DNA of 64,000 nucleotides from an uncultured Erysipelotrichaceae bacterium (GTDB lineage Bacteria; Bacillota_I; Bacilli_A; RF39; UBA660): NCBI GenBank assembly GCA_902789225.1, contig CADANC010000004.1, positions 1 to 64,000 of the forward strand, read 5' to 3'. Shown piece by piece: positions 54,152 to 63,417 of this stretch (position 1 is its first letter; each line of letters starts with the position of its first letter). The notes under the pieces were generated by a model. It saw only the letters and a program-made list of their open reading frames with translations, ran no database searches and was not told where the DNA came from. The position numbers and the translations under genes were made by a program.

Positions 54152-55615
54152 ATGAATCTATCAAAATCTAAATATACTAGAGGATTTCAATGTCATAAAA
54201 TGTTATGGCTAGATATAAATAAACCTGAAGTAGCAAAAGTTATAGATAATGAAGCTGTATTTGAAACAGGTCATGAAGTAGGAGAATTAGCAAAAGGCTT
54301 ATTTGGTAAATATACAGATATAGAATTTAACAAAGACCTAAATCAAATGATTAAAGATACAGATGCAGCAATCAAAAGAGGAGATAAGATAATAACAGAA
54401 GCTTCATTTGTTTATGAGAATAATTTTTGTAGTGTAGATATTCTAGTTAATAATAATAACGAATTAGAAGTATATGAAGTAAAATCTTCTACTGATTTAC
54501 ACGATATTTATAAAGAAGATATTTCATATCAAGTATATATACTATTAAGTTTAGGATATAAAGTTAAAAAAGCATCTATTGTATATTTAAATAAGAATTA
54601 TGTTTTCCACGATAAATTAGATATAAAGAAGTTATTTGTAATAGATGATATAACAAAATATGTATTAAACAATCAAGACTCTATCAAAGAAAATATTGAA
54701 GAGATAATTAAAGATTGTAGTAAAGATGAACCTGATATAAATATAGGATATCAATGTAATAATCCATATGAATGTCCATATTTTGATTATTGTACAAAAG
54801 ATCTTATTAGACCAAACATATTTGATATTAGAATATTGCCTTTTAAAAGTAAAATAAAAAATTATAATAATAGTATTATTTCATATGAAGACATTTTAAA
54901 AAGTGATTTAAATGAAAAGTATATTGAACAAGCAAAATATGAAATAAAAGATTTAAAACCTAAAATTGAAAAAGATTTAATTAAAGATTTTTTAACTACT
55001 ATTACATATCCTATATACTTTTTAGATTTTGAAACATATCAAGAAGCAATACCTAAATATGAAGGAACAAAACCTTTTGAGCAAATTCCTTTTCAATATT
55101 CTCTACATATATTATATGAAGATGGAAAACTAGTTCACAAAGAGTTTTTAGCAGAGCCAGACATAGATCCAAGACTATCTTTAGCAAAAACCTTAGTAGA
55201 AGATATTCCAAAAGATGTATGTAGTGTTGCTTATAATATGTCTTTTGAAAGAAATATTATTAAAAAACTTGCTGAAGTATATCCTGATTTAAGAGAACAT
55301 TTATTAAATATTAGAGAAAATATGAAAGATTTAATGATTCCATTTTATAAGAGATGGTATTATATGAAAGAAATGGAAGGATCTTATTCTATTAAATATG
55401 TATTACCTGCATTATTTCCAAATGATCCATCGCTTAATTATAAAAATCTACCTTTAGTACATAAAGGAGATGAAGCATCAAATACATATAAAGATCTAGG
55501 TAACCATACAAAAAAGGAACAAGAAACAATTAGACATGGCTTATTAGTTTATTGTGAATTAGATACTTTTGCTATGGTAAAAATATATGAAAAACTAATA
55601 GAAATAATAAAATAA
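54152..55615 (+). CDS. DUF2779-family protein with Cas4/RecB-like nuclease and DnaQ-like parts
   Basis: 487 aa with AGGAGGAATTA upstream. The N-terminus (LSKSKYTRGFQCHKMLW) and the PD-(D/E)XK core (SVDILVNNNNELEVYEVKSST) with Cys residues in QCNNPYECPYFDYCTKD form a Cas4-like Fe-S nuclease. The C-terminal part (FLDFETYQEAIPKYEGTKPFEQIPFQYSLH, then AYNMSFERNIIKKL and LVYCELDTFAMV) is an exonuclease-like DEDD fold. No CRISPR array or cas genes are in the window. DNA or RNA processing role unproved. Confidence 0.85.
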   Translation: MNLSKSKYTRGFQCHKMLWLDINKPEVAKVIDNEAVFETGHEVGELAKGLFGKYTDIEFNKDLNQMIKDTDAAIKRGDKIITEASFVYENNFCSVDILVNNNNELEVYEVKSSTDLHDIYKEDISYQVYILLSLGYKVKKASIVYLNKNYVFHDKLDIKKLFVIDDITKYVLNNQDSIKENIEEIIKDCSKDEPDINIGYQCNNPYECPYFDYCTKDLIRPNIFDIRILPFKSKIKNYNNSIISYEDILKSDLNEKYIEQAKYEIKDLKPKIEKDLIKDFLTTITYPIYFLDFETYQEAIPKYEGTKPFEQIPFQYSLHILYEDGKLVHKEFLAEPDIDPRLSLAKTLVEDIPKDVCSVAYNMSFERNIIKKLAEVYPDLREHLLNIRENMKDLMIPFYKRWYYMKEMEGSYSIKYVLPALFPNDPSLNYKNLPLVHKGDEASNTYKDLGNHTKKEQETIRHGLLVYCELDTFAMVKIYEKLIEIIK

Positions 55616-55639
55616 TGATATAATAAAAAAGGTGATAAT

Positions 55640-55864
55640 ATGAGTTTTTTAAGAAATGTAATTCTGGGAGTAGACAAGAATGATAAAGAAATGCAAGAGG
55701 ATTTTGACGAATTCATGGCTATAGAAAAAAAAAGAAAAGAAGAAATCAAAAATAAAAAAAGAAGTATTTTTTCGATGGATGAAGAAGTAGAAGGAAATGA
55801 CGACATGTTTGATGATGTTGATTTCTTACAAGATGAAAAAGACAATAATGAAGAGGAGAGATAA
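55640..55864 (+). CDS. Small charged protein preceding gpmI
   Basis: 74 aa with AAAGGTGATAAT upstream. Basic middle (KKRKEEIKNKKRS) and acidic end (DVDFLQDEKDNNEEER). No TM segment. I do not recognise a family. Its stop codon is 1 bp before the gpmI start, and the gpmI ribosome binding site is inside it, so the two are translationally linked. Confidence 0.65.
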   Translation: MSFLRNVILGVDKNDKEMQEDFDEFMAIEKKRKEEIKNKKRSIFSMDEEVEGNDDMFDDVDFLQDEKDNNEEER

Positions 55865-55865
55865 A

Positions 55866-57431
55866 ATGAAAAAGATTGTTTTAGCAATAATGGATGGAGT
55901 TGGCTACACTGAAGAAAAAGTAGGAAATGCTGTAGCTGCAGCAAATACACCTAATCTAGATTATTTATTAGAAAATTATCCAAATATACTAATTAAAGCA
56001 CATGGAACAGCAGTAGGTCTTCCAACAGATGAAGATATGGGAAATAGCGAAGTAGGACATAATGCACTAGGTTGCGGACAAATCTATTCTCAAGGAGCAA
56101 AAAGAGTAGATGAATCAATTGAAACTCAAGATATATTTGAATCAAAAACATATAATGAAATGATAGATTATTGTAAATCTAATAATGGAACATTCCATTT
56201 CTTAGGTCTATTATCTGATGGAAATGTTCATTCAAATATTAAGCATTTATTTACTTTACTAGAAGGAGTAAAATCTTCAGGCATAACTAAAGCAAGAGTA
56301 CATATCCTATTAGATGGTAGAGATGTACCTCCTCAAAGTGCAGATACTTATATTGAAATGTTAGAAAATAAATTATCTGAATTAAATGATGATACATTTG
56401 ATGCGAAGATTGCCTCAGGTGGAGGAAGAATGTATATCACTATGGATAGATATAAAGCAGATTGGGAAATGGTAGAAAGAGGATATAATGTTCATATATT
56501 AGGTGAAGGAAAACAGTTTACATCAGCACTAGAAGCACTAAAATATTATAGAGAACAAGAGCCAGAAATAGTTGATCAAGATATTCATGAATTTGTAATT
56601 GCTGATGAGTCTGGTACAGTAGGAACTGTTAATGATGGAGATGCTTTCTTATTATTTAATTTTAGAGGAGATAGAGCCCTAGAAATATCTATGGCACTTG
56701 AAGATGAAGATTTTCCATACTTTGAAAGAAAAAGATTTCCAAAAATCTATTATGCTGGAATGTTAGAATATGATGCAGAATTAAAAATACCTAAACATTT
56801 CTTAGTAGAACCACCTCATATTAAACACACTTTAACAGAAGAATTAGTAAAACATAATATAAATGAATATGCTGTAAGTGAAACTCAAAAATTTGGTCAT
56901 GTAACATACTTCTGGAATGGTAATAGAACAGATAAATTTGATGAAAAACTAGAAACATATAAATGTATTGACTCTGATACAGGAATAACATTTGATGAAA
57001 AACCACGTATGAAAGCAATCGAAATAAGTGAAGATGTAGTAGAAGCAATTAAATCAAATAAATATGACTTTATAAGATTAAATTACCCAAATGGAGATAT
57101 GGTAGGACATACTGGAAATTATGAAGCAACAATTAAATCTCTAGAAGCAGTTGATGAAGGATTAGGCCTATTACAAAAAGCTTGTGAAGAAAATGGATAT
57201 ACTTTAATAGTTACTGCAGATCATGGTAATTCAGAAGTAATGTATACTATGAAAGATGATAAAAAAGTTGTAAAGACTTCTCATACAACAAATCCTGTTC
57301 CATTTATTATATGTGATAAGGAAATTGAGTTTAAAGAAGGAGAATTTGGCTTATCAAATGTAGCCGCAACAATACTACAATTAATGGGATTAGACATTCC
57401 TAAAGAATGGAATGAGTCAATGATAAAGTAA
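55866..57431 (+). CDS. gpmI: 2,3-bisphosphoglycerate-independent phosphoglycerate mutase
   Basis: 521 aa from the ATG at 55866, preceded by GAGGAGAGAT inside the small ORF. Alkaline-phosphatase-fold motifs: IMDGVGYTEE, the phospho-Ser loop MGNSEVGHNALG, HSNIKHLF, DGRDVPPQS, NYPNGDMVGHTG and TADHGNSE. It needs two Mn ions and interconverts 3- and 2-phosphoglycerate in glycolysis. Length is close to the usual 510 residues. Confidence 0.96.
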   Translation: MKKIVLAIMDGVGYTEEKVGNAVAAANTPNLDYLLENYPNILIKAHGTAVGLPTDEDMGNSEVGHNALGCGQIYSQGAKRVDESIETQDIFESKTYNEMIDYCKSNNGTFHFLGLLSDGNVHSNIKHLFTLLEGVKSSGITKARVHILLDGRDVPPQSADTYIEMLENKLSELNDDTFDAKIASGGGRMYITMDRYKADWEMVERGYNVHILGEGKQFTSALEALKYYREQEPEIVDQDIHEFVIADESGTVGTVNDGDAFLLFNFRGDRALEISMALEDEDFPYFERKRFPKIYYAGMLEYDAELKIPKHFLVEPPHIKHTLTEELVKHNINEYAVSETQKFGHVTYFWNGNRTDKFDEKLETYKCIDSDTGITFDEKPRMKAIEISEDVVEAIKSNKYDFIRLNYPNGDMVGHTGNYEATIKSLEAVDEGLGLLQKACEENGYTLIVTADHGNSEVMYTMKDDKKVVKTSHTTNPVPFIICDKEIEFKEGEFGLSNVAATILQLMGLDIPKEWNESMIK

Positions 57432-57466
57432 ATTGACGTAAAGTAAATATTTTTTGTACAAATTAA

Positions 57467-57495
57467 TTTACAACTAAAAATAACTATGATATAAC
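57467..57495 (+). promoter_or_regulatory. Extended -10 promoter of structured RNA 2
   Basis: TTTACA, a 17-bp spacer ending in TGA and TATAAC. Same architecture as the promoter of structured RNA 1. Confidence 0.7.
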
Positions 57496-57501
57496 TATTA
57501 T

Positions 57502-57818
57502 AGTGATAAGGAATTATATATATTTAAAATTCTAAATCACAAATAGAATTAAATTTCGTTTATCCCTTGAGGGTGTTTGGTGAGGCTTTTGCATTACTAT
57601 TGGAAATTTAATTCAAACAACTTTATTTATTTTAAAGAAACATATGACATGAGTAAGCAACTCAATTGTCACTAACGATATTACAAGAAGGTAAAGGACT
57701 GGTGTTACCAAGAATTTCGAGTTTGAATATCTAGTTTCGAGAAACGCGTTTGGGGAAAGTACAACATTTAAGATATTTTGAAAGCTAAGAAATATCTTAA
57801 TAGTACTTTCTCTTTTTG
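57502..57818 (+). ncRNA. Candidate structured RNA 2 (about 315 nt), same class as RNA 1
   Basis: No coding frame. GTGAT/ATCAC near the 5' end; then a perfect 12-bp stem GAATTAAATTTC (57546-57557) / GAAATTTAATTC (57603-57614) enclosing CCCTTGAGGG. The 3' part has GTTTCG..AAACGCGTTTGGG (57734-57754), aligned without gaps to RNA 1 over 28 nt with 20 identities. The terminator stem GAAAGTAC (57755-57762) / GTACTTTC (57803-57810) encloses AAGATATTT/AAATATCTT with the loop core AAAGCTAAG (57781-57789), the same as in RNA 1. A T-rich end follows. Confidence 0.75.
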
Positions 57819-57863
57819 TTTTACAAAATAAAATAATTATAATATACTAAAATTGGTGATAAT

Positions 57864-58550
57864 ATGAAGTTCATTGCTAGTGACTTTGATGAAACAATAT
57901 ATCTAATGGATGATGAAATTACCACAAAAGAAAATATTACTGCAATTAAAGATTTTATTAGTAAAGGTAATTCTTTTTGTATCATCTCAGGAAGAAATTA
58001 TACAGATATAAAAGTATTATTAAATGAATTAGATATTCCTTATACATATCTAATATGTGAAGATGGAGCTAAGATTTTTAATAGTGTAGATCAATGTCTT
58101 GATACAACATATCTTGATAAAGATGAAATAGAAGAAACTATTAAGATTTTAGATGAAGAAGAATATGATTATTATTTAGATGATGGTTATAATAAGACAG
58201 AAAATAAAGATGATACTGTAAAAATAGTAATAAATTGTAAAGATAGAGAAGAAGCTCTAAAAATAGAAAAAAATATTAAAAGTAAAATTGATATACATAT
58301 ATATGCTAGCAGAACTCATGTAAATATAATTCATAAGACTGTAAATAAAAAGAATGCATTAGAAAAATTATTCTATTTAGAAGATTTAGATTTTAATGAT
58401 TTAAATGTCATAGGAGATAATGACAATGATTATGAAATGTTAAAAAGATTCAAAGGAGGAGTAATTACTAATCATCATAAAATATTAGATGAATTAAATA
58501 AAAAAGAGTTTGATTCTTTACATGAATTTATAGAATATGTTGAAAAATAA
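57864..58550 (+). CDS. HAD-superfamily hydrolase, Cof type
   Basis: 228 aa with TTGGTGATAAT upstream. HAD motifs: DFDETIY (motif I nucleophile Asp; DxD is replaced by DFDET), ISGRNYTD (motif II Ser), Lys in NKKNALEKL and VIGDNDNDYEML (motif IV). A C2B-type cap lies between. Cof proteins dephosphorylate sugar phosphates, pyridoxal phosphate or flavin precursors. Substrate not predictable. It follows structured RNA 2, but that RNA ends in its own terminator. Confidence 0.85.
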   Translation: MKFIASDFDETIYLMDDEITTKENITAIKDFISKGNSFCIISGRNYTDIKVLLNELDIPYTYLICEDGAKIFNSVDQCLDTTYLDKDEIEETIKILDEEEYDYYLDDGYNKTENKDDTVKIVINCKDREEALKIEKNIKSKIDIHIYASRTHVNIIHKTVNKKNALEKLFYLEDLDFNDLNVIGDNDNDYEMLKRFKGGVITNHHKILDELNKKEFDSLHEFIEYVEK

Positions 58551-58573
58551 TCCTAAATCTGGATTATTTTTTT
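58545..58573 (+). terminator. Rho-independent terminator
   Basis: Stem AAATAATCC/GGATTATTT overlapping the stop codon, followed by T5. Confidence 0.8.
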
Positions 58574-58639
58574 TAAAACTAGTTTTTTTGTAATAAATGT
58601 GTTATAATTTTGTAGTTTACAAAAAAGAGGTGTATTAAT

Positions 58640-60457
58640 ATGGAAAAAAGAAATGTCGCAATAATTGCTCATGTAGACCATGGAAAAACTACATTAGTAG
58701 ATGATATTTTAAAACACTCAGGAATGTTTAGAGATAATGAAGATGTATCTAATTTATCAATGGATTCAAATGATTTAGAAAAAGAAAGAGGAATTACTAT
58801 TCTTGCTAAAACAACAGCAGTTGATTATAAAGGAGTAAGAATAAATATTTTAGATACTCCAGGTCATGCTGACTTTTCAGGCGAAGTAGAAAGAATAATG
58901 AACATGGTAGATGGAGTAATCTTAGTAGTAGATGCTTATGAAGGAGCTATGCCTCAAACAAGATTTGTTTTAAAGAAAGCATTTGAAGCTAAAGTTAAAC
59001 CTATCGTTGTTATTAATAAGATTGATAAACCTGCAGCTCGTCCTGTTCAAGTATTAGATGAAATTCTAGATTTATTTATTGAATTAGGTGCTGAAGATGA
59101 TCAATTAGATTTTAAGACTATTTATGCTTCTGCTATGAATAATACTTGTTCATTTGATCCTGATATTTCTACTCAAACTGAAGGTATGGGTGAAATTTTA
59201 GATACTATTATTTCAGAAATTCCTGCTCCAAGTGGAGATCCTAACGCTACTTTACAATTCCAACCTGCATTACTTGACTATAATGAATTTGTAGGAAGAA
59301 TTGGAATTGGTAGAGTAACAAACGGAAAAGTTAAAACAGGTCAAACTGTAACAATATCTAGATTAGATGGATCTACTAAACAATTTAGAATTCAAAAATT
59401 ATTTGGTTATTATGGATACAATAGAGTTGAAATTGAAGAAGCTGAAGCTGGAGATATAATCGCAATTGCTGGTCTTGCTGATATATCAGTAGGAGAAACA
59501 GTTTGTGATAATAATAATATTGTTCCACTTCCATTACTTCATATAGATGAACCAACTCTACAAATGACATTTGGTACAAACTCATCTCCATTCGTAGGAA
59601 GAGATGGAAAAATAGTAACAGCTAGAAAAATAGGAGAAAGACTAGATAGAGAAACTCAAAAAGATGTTTCACTAAAAGTTGAACAAATATCAAATGAATC
59701 ATTTATGGTATCAGGTCGTGGAGAATTACATCTAGGTATATTAATAGAAAATATGCGTAGAGAAGGATATGAATTAGAAGTATCTAAACCTCAAGTAATT
59801 GTTAAAGAAATAGATGGAGTAAAATGTGAACCATTTGAAGATTTACAAATAGATGTTCCACAAGATAGTATGGGTGGAGTTATGGAAGCCCTAGGTGTAC
59901 GTGGAGCTCATATGGAAAGTATGAATAATTATGAAAATCAAGTAAGATTAGTTTATACAATTCCATCACGTGGATTAATAGGATTCTCAACTAACTTCAT
60001 GACTTTGACAAAAGGTTATGGTATTATGAACCATACATTCAAAGAATATCGACCTATGGAAAGTGTTGATATTGGAGAAAGAAAACTAGGAGTATTAGTA
60101 TCAGTAGAAAATGGATCATCAACAGCTTACTCTATTGGAAACTTAGAAGATAGAGGAACAATGTTCATAGAACCAGGAACTGAAGTATATGAAGGTATGA
60201 TAGTAGGAGAATGTAATAGGGAAGATGATCTAGCAGTAAATGTAGTTAAAGGAAAACAATTAACTAACACTAGAGCAGCAGGATCTGATCATACAGTTGT
60301 CTTAAAAAGACCAAGACCTATTTCATTAGAATATGCACTAGATTATATTAATTCAGATGAATTAGTAGAAGTAACACCTCATAATATTAGATTAAGAAAG
60401 AAAATACTAAATACAGAAGAAAGAAAGAAATTTGATGCTAAAAAGCGTGGAAAATAA
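58640..60457 (+). CDS. typA: Ribosome-associated GTPase TypA/BipA
   Basis: 605 aa with AAAGAGGTG upstream. Translation-GTPase motifs: G1 AHVDHGKTT, G2 region ERGITI, G3 DTPGHADF, G4 NKIDK. The domains then follow the BipA order, with the C-terminal domain carrying KGYGIMNHTF and HTVVLKRPRPISLEYALDYI. BipA assists large-subunit assembly and stress-dependent translation. Length is normal (about 605-615). Confidence 0.97.
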   Translation: MEKRNVAIIAHVDHGKTTLVDDILKHSGMFRDNEDVSNLSMDSNDLEKERGITILAKTTAVDYKGVRINILDTPGHADFSGEVERIMNMVDGVILVVDAYEGAMPQTRFVLKKAFEAKVKPIVVINKIDKPAARPVQVLDEILDLFIELGAEDDQLDFKTIYASAMNNTCSFDPDISTQTEGMGEILDTIISEIPAPSGDPNATLQFQPALLDYNEFVGRIGIGRVTNGKVKTGQTVTISRLDGSTKQFRIQKLFGYYGYNRVEIEEAEAGDIIAIAGLADISVGETVCDNNNIVPLPLLHIDEPTLQMTFGTNSSPFVGRDGKIVTARKIGERLDRETQKDVSLKVEQISNESFMVSGRGELHLGILIENMRREGYELEVSKPQVIVKEIDGVKCEPFEDLQIDVPQDSMGGVMEALGVRGAHMESMNNYENQVRLVYTIPSRGLIGFSTNFMTLTKGYGIMNHTFKEYRPMESVDIGERKLGVLVSVENGSSTAYSIGNLEDRGTMFIEPGTEVYEGMIVGECNREDDLAVNVVKGKQLTNTRAAGSDHTVVLKRPRPISLEYALDYINSDELVEVTPHNIRLRKKILNTEERKKFDAKKRGK

Positions 60458-60470
60458 TTCTACGCTTTTT
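60440..60470 (+). terminator. Terminator overlapping the typA stop
   Basis: Stem AAAAAGCGT/ACGCTTTTT with inner GAA/TTC pairing, followed by ATTTTT. Confidence 0.75.
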
Positions 60471-60562
60471 ATTTTTACATAAATGTAAATAAATTCAATG
60501 ATTTTACTTGTCAAATAATTAATTATTAATTATAATTGTTATGTAAGGTAAGGTGACGTATT

Positions 60563-61369
60563 ATGAATCAAGATCCTAATATGAATCAAAATCAAAATAT
60601 GATGAATGGAATGAATCAAGCAGTTCAAACTGTACCAGTTCAAATTGATCCTGCACAAATGAATCCTGTTGTTGAGGGACAACCACAACCAGTACAAATA
60701 GATAGAGATCAATTAACAAGAACTCAGGTATTAAATATAAATGATGTTGAACAAACTGCTCAACAAGAAAGACATAATACAAATATCAAAAAAATTGGAT
60801 TTTTTGTATTAGCAATCGCTGTAATCTTAATTACAGGTGGTATATCTTATCAAATGTTAGGAATTGGAGTACCAGAAAAAGCAAGTCCAACACCTACACC
60901 TGCATCAACACCTGAACCAGCAAGTACACCAAATGCTATAGATGCAACTCCAACAGGACCTTATTGTAGATTAGAAGTACCACAAGATGCAGATGGAACT
61001 GATAAGGTATTTACATACACTCTAAATTATGAAGGAGATGTATTAAAAGGATATACAAAAAATATTAATATTACTCAAACAGAAGGTAATGCCGATGGAG
61101 TAACAGCAGTAGATAATTTTACTAATGAATATAGTGCTTATACTTCAACTCAATTTAATGGATATGTATTAGGTGTAACACCAACAAATAATAATAATTT
61201 AGTTGGAGTACAAATTGATGCTAATGTAGATTTAACAACACTAGATCAATCAGTATTAGTTGAACCATTTATATCAAATGAATATATCAAAGTAGATTTC
61301 CAATTAGATCAACCAAAAACTGATGTTACTGCATATCTACAAGGATTAGGATATACATGTGTAGAATAG
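60563..61369 (+). CDS. Single-pass membrane protein with Gln/Asn-rich cytoplasmic N-terminus
   Basis: 268 aa with AAGGTAAGGTGACG upstream. Residues 1-70 are rich in Asn, Gln, Met and Pro (MNQDPNMNQNQNMMNGMNQ). One TM helix (about 76-98), then a Thr/Pro/Ser linker (SPTPTPASTPEPASTPN) and an extracytoplasmic domain of about 150 residues with two Cys (PYCRLEVP and the terminal YTCVE) that may form a disulfide. I do not recognise the family. Role likely at the surface. Confidence 0.7.
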   Translation: MNQDPNMNQNQNMMNGMNQAVQTVPVQIDPAQMNPVVEGQPQPVQIDRDQLTRTQVLNINDVEQTAQQERHNTNIKKIGFFVLAIAVILITGGISYQMLGIGVPEKASPTPTPASTPEPASTPNAIDATPTGPYCRLEVPQDADGTDKVFTYTLNYEGDVLKGYTKNINITQTEGNADGVTAVDNFTNEYSAYTSTQFNGYVLGVTPTNNNNLVGVQIDANVDLTTLDQSVLVEPFISNEYIKVDFQLDQPKTDVTAYLQGLGYTCVE

Positions 61370-61391
61370 TTTAAAAACTATTCTTTTTTTT
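61364..61391 (+). terminator. Rho-independent terminator
   Basis: Stem GAATAGTTT/AAACTATTC with a 2-nt central gap and T8. Confidence 0.75.
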
Positions 61392-61393
61392 GC

Positions 61394-61420
61394 AAAAAAA
61401 AACTGCATATTATTATGCAG
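61394..61420 (-). terminator. Terminator of rpmB
   Basis: On the minus strand CTGCATAATAATATGCAG is followed by T9; it overlaps the end of the rpmB coding region. Confidence 0.75.
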
Positions 61421-61592
61421 CTTTCTTTTCTTTATTTAAAGTTCTAATTTCTTTTACTGATAATCTAGCTTTTGTTCCATCTTCATAAGTATATACTTGT
61501 AAATTAACGTTTTGTCTTTTTTTAGTACTATTTAAAGCGTGACTTCTAATATTTTTTACATTACCTTTTCTAACTGATTTATTAACTGCCAT
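61413..61592 (-). CDS. rpmB: 50S ribosomal protein L28
   Basis: 59 aa from the ATG at 61592 (MAVNKSVRKGN), preceded by GGAGGTTTTG; an upstream in-frame start lies before this site. The L28 core NIRSHALNSTKKRQNVNLQ is clear. The N-terminal CxxC and other zinc-ribbon Cys of many L28 proteins are absent, so this is the zinc-free (C-minus) form. Monocistronic and leftward. Confidence 0.93.
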   Translation of the reverse strand: MAVNKSVRKGNVKNIRSHALNSTKKRQNVNLQVYTYEDGTKARLSVKEIRTLNKEKKAA

Positions 61593-61770
61593 GTTCAAAA
61601 CCTCCTTCACGTATTCGCTTATTAACTTTAACATAAATTTAAATTAAAGTCAATTATAACAATAAAAAATCAATATTATTTATAATTTTACTAATCAAAT
61701 AACATATATTATAATAAACTAAATGAAGAAACTATGCAAATAAAAATGATACTAGAAAGAAGTGATTTCC

Positions 61771-63390
61771 ATGTACATAAAAAATTTAACATTAACTTAT
61801 GGAATACAAACAGTATTTGATGATGTATCTATTAATATACCTGCCAATGAAAAAGTTGGTATTGTCGGAGTAAATGGAGCAGGCAAAACTACATTATTTA
61901 AAATAATTATGAAGAAATTAGTGCCTGATAGTGGAAAAATACAAATAACTAATAATAAAAGAGTAGACTGGTTACCTCAGGTATTAAATGATGAAGTACC
62001 AATAAATGACTTATCAGTATTAGATTATCTAATACAAGCAAGACCTATAGAAAAATTAGAAAAAGAATTACAAGATGAGTATAATAAATTGAGTGACTTA
62101 ACAATTGATCAAGATAAAGTATTTAAAAACATTGATAAGATTAATAATAAATTAGCTTATTGGGATAGTGCTCAAGCAGAAAGTGAACTATTAAAAATAT
62201 CAGCAGGTTTTAACTTAGATGAAATGTTAGATAAAAAGTTATCTGAATTATCAGGAGGAGAAAAATCAAAAGTAGCTTTCGCAAGACTTTTATATTCTAA
62301 ACCAGAAATAATGTTATTAGATGAACCTACTAATCACTTAGATAAATTATCAAAAGATTATATTATTAACTATCTAAGACATTATAAAGGAACAGTATTA
62401 ATTATTTCTCATGATATAGATTTTTTAAACAAAATAATTACAAAAACATTATTTATAGATAAAGCTACTAAAAAGTTTTATTTGTATGACGGTAACTATG
62501 ATAAATTTCTAAAAGTAAAAGATCTACATATAGAAACATTAAGAAGAGAAGCAAAAAAACAAGAAAAAGAAGAAAAAAAATTAAGAGAAATTGTAGATAA
62601 ATATAAATATTCTTCAGGAAAAATGAAGAGAATGGCTCAAGATAGAGAAAAGAAGCTTAACAAATTATTAGAAAATAAAATAGATCTACCGGCTGAGTAT
62701 AAAAAAGTTAAATTAGATATGGAAATTAATAGAGAATCTACTAAGTATCCAGTACATATTAGAGATTTATATTTTAAATATAATGAAAATGATAATTTTG
62801 TTATTAAAAATTTAAGTTTAGATATTACTAGAGGAGAAAAATTTCTAATAGTAGGACATAATGGAGCAGGTAAATCAACTCTATTAAAATTAATTGCAGG
62901 AAAACTAACTCCAACTAATGGAGAAGTTGAAATAACAGATAAAACTGAAATAGCTTATTATGCACAAGAGTTAGAATTATTGGATGAAGAAAAATCTATT
63001 TTAGATAATTTCTATGAAGATGATATTTCTCCTAAAAAAATGAGATCAATCTTAGGAAGATTCTTATTTACTAATGATGATGTTTTTAAAAAAGTTAAGA
63101 TTTTATCTCCAGGAGAAAAAGCAAGAGTTGCTCTAGCAAAAATTTCAATAAAAAAAGCTAATTTATTATTACTTGATGAACCTACTAATCACTTAGATCC
63201 TGATACTCAAAAAGTAATAGGAGAGTTCTTTAAAACATATAAAGGAACTATGATAGTAGTATCTCATAATCCTGAATTTGTAGATTATCTAGATATTTCT
63301 AGAACACTAACACTACCTACAGGTAAAATAGATTATTATGATAGAAAAAAAGTAGAATATTATTACAAATTAAATAATAAAGATAAATAG
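61771..63390 (+). CDS. ABC-F family ATPase
   Basis: 539 aa from the ATG at 61771 (MYIKNLTLTYG) with AAAGAAGTGATT upstream. Two NBDs without TM helices: NBD1 GVNGAGKTTLF, LSGGEKSKVAFAR, IMLLDEPTNHLD; a charged linker (about 245-310: REAKKQEKEEKKLREI) and NBD2 GHNGAGKSTLL, LSPGEKARVALAK, LLLLDEPTNHLD. ABC-F proteins bind the ribosomal E site and act as translation factors or protect against antibiotics. Short linker without a C-terminal extension; resistance versus housekeeping cannot be told. Confidence 0.92.
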   Translation: MYIKNLTLTYGIQTVFDDVSINIPANEKVGIVGVNGAGKTTLFKIIMKKLVPDSGKIQITNNKRVDWLPQVLNDEVPINDLSVLDYLIQARPIEKLEKELQDEYNKLSDLTIDQDKVFKNIDKINNKLAYWDSAQAESELLKISAGFNLDEMLDKKLSELSGGEKSKVAFARLLYSKPEIMLLDEPTNHLDKLSKDYIINYLRHYKGTVLIISHDIDFLNKIITKTLFIDKATKKFYLYDGNYDKFLKVKDLHIETLRREAKKQEKEEKKLREIVDKYKYSSGKMKRMAQDREKKLNKLLENKIDLPAEYKKVKLDMEINRESTKYPVHIRDLYFKYNENDNFVIKNLSLDITRGEKFLIVGHNGAGKSTLLKLIAGKLTPTNGEVEITDKTEIAYYAQELELLDEEKSILDNFYEDDISPKKMRSILGRFLFTNDDVFKKVKILSPGEKARVALAKISIKKANLLLLDEPTNHLDPDTQKVIGEFFKTYKGTMIVVSHNPEFVDYLDISRTLTLPTGKIDYYDRKKVEYYYKLNNKDK

Positions 63391-63417
63391 TATGATAAAC
63401 TAATATTGGAGGCAAAT

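Noticed and set aside
54152-55615. CRISPR-Cas locus suggested by the Cas4-like domain
   Set aside because: No repeat-spacer array and no other cas genes are in the window.
57502-57818. Identity of structured RNA 2 as RNase P RNA or tmRNA, from size and the GGGGAAAGTAC stretch
   Set aside because: The RNase P motifs GAGGAAAGTCC and ACAGAA are not found, and there is no tRNA-like end or tag ORF of tmRNA. Its sister copy at 52 kb shares the same motif, whereas these RNAs are single copy.
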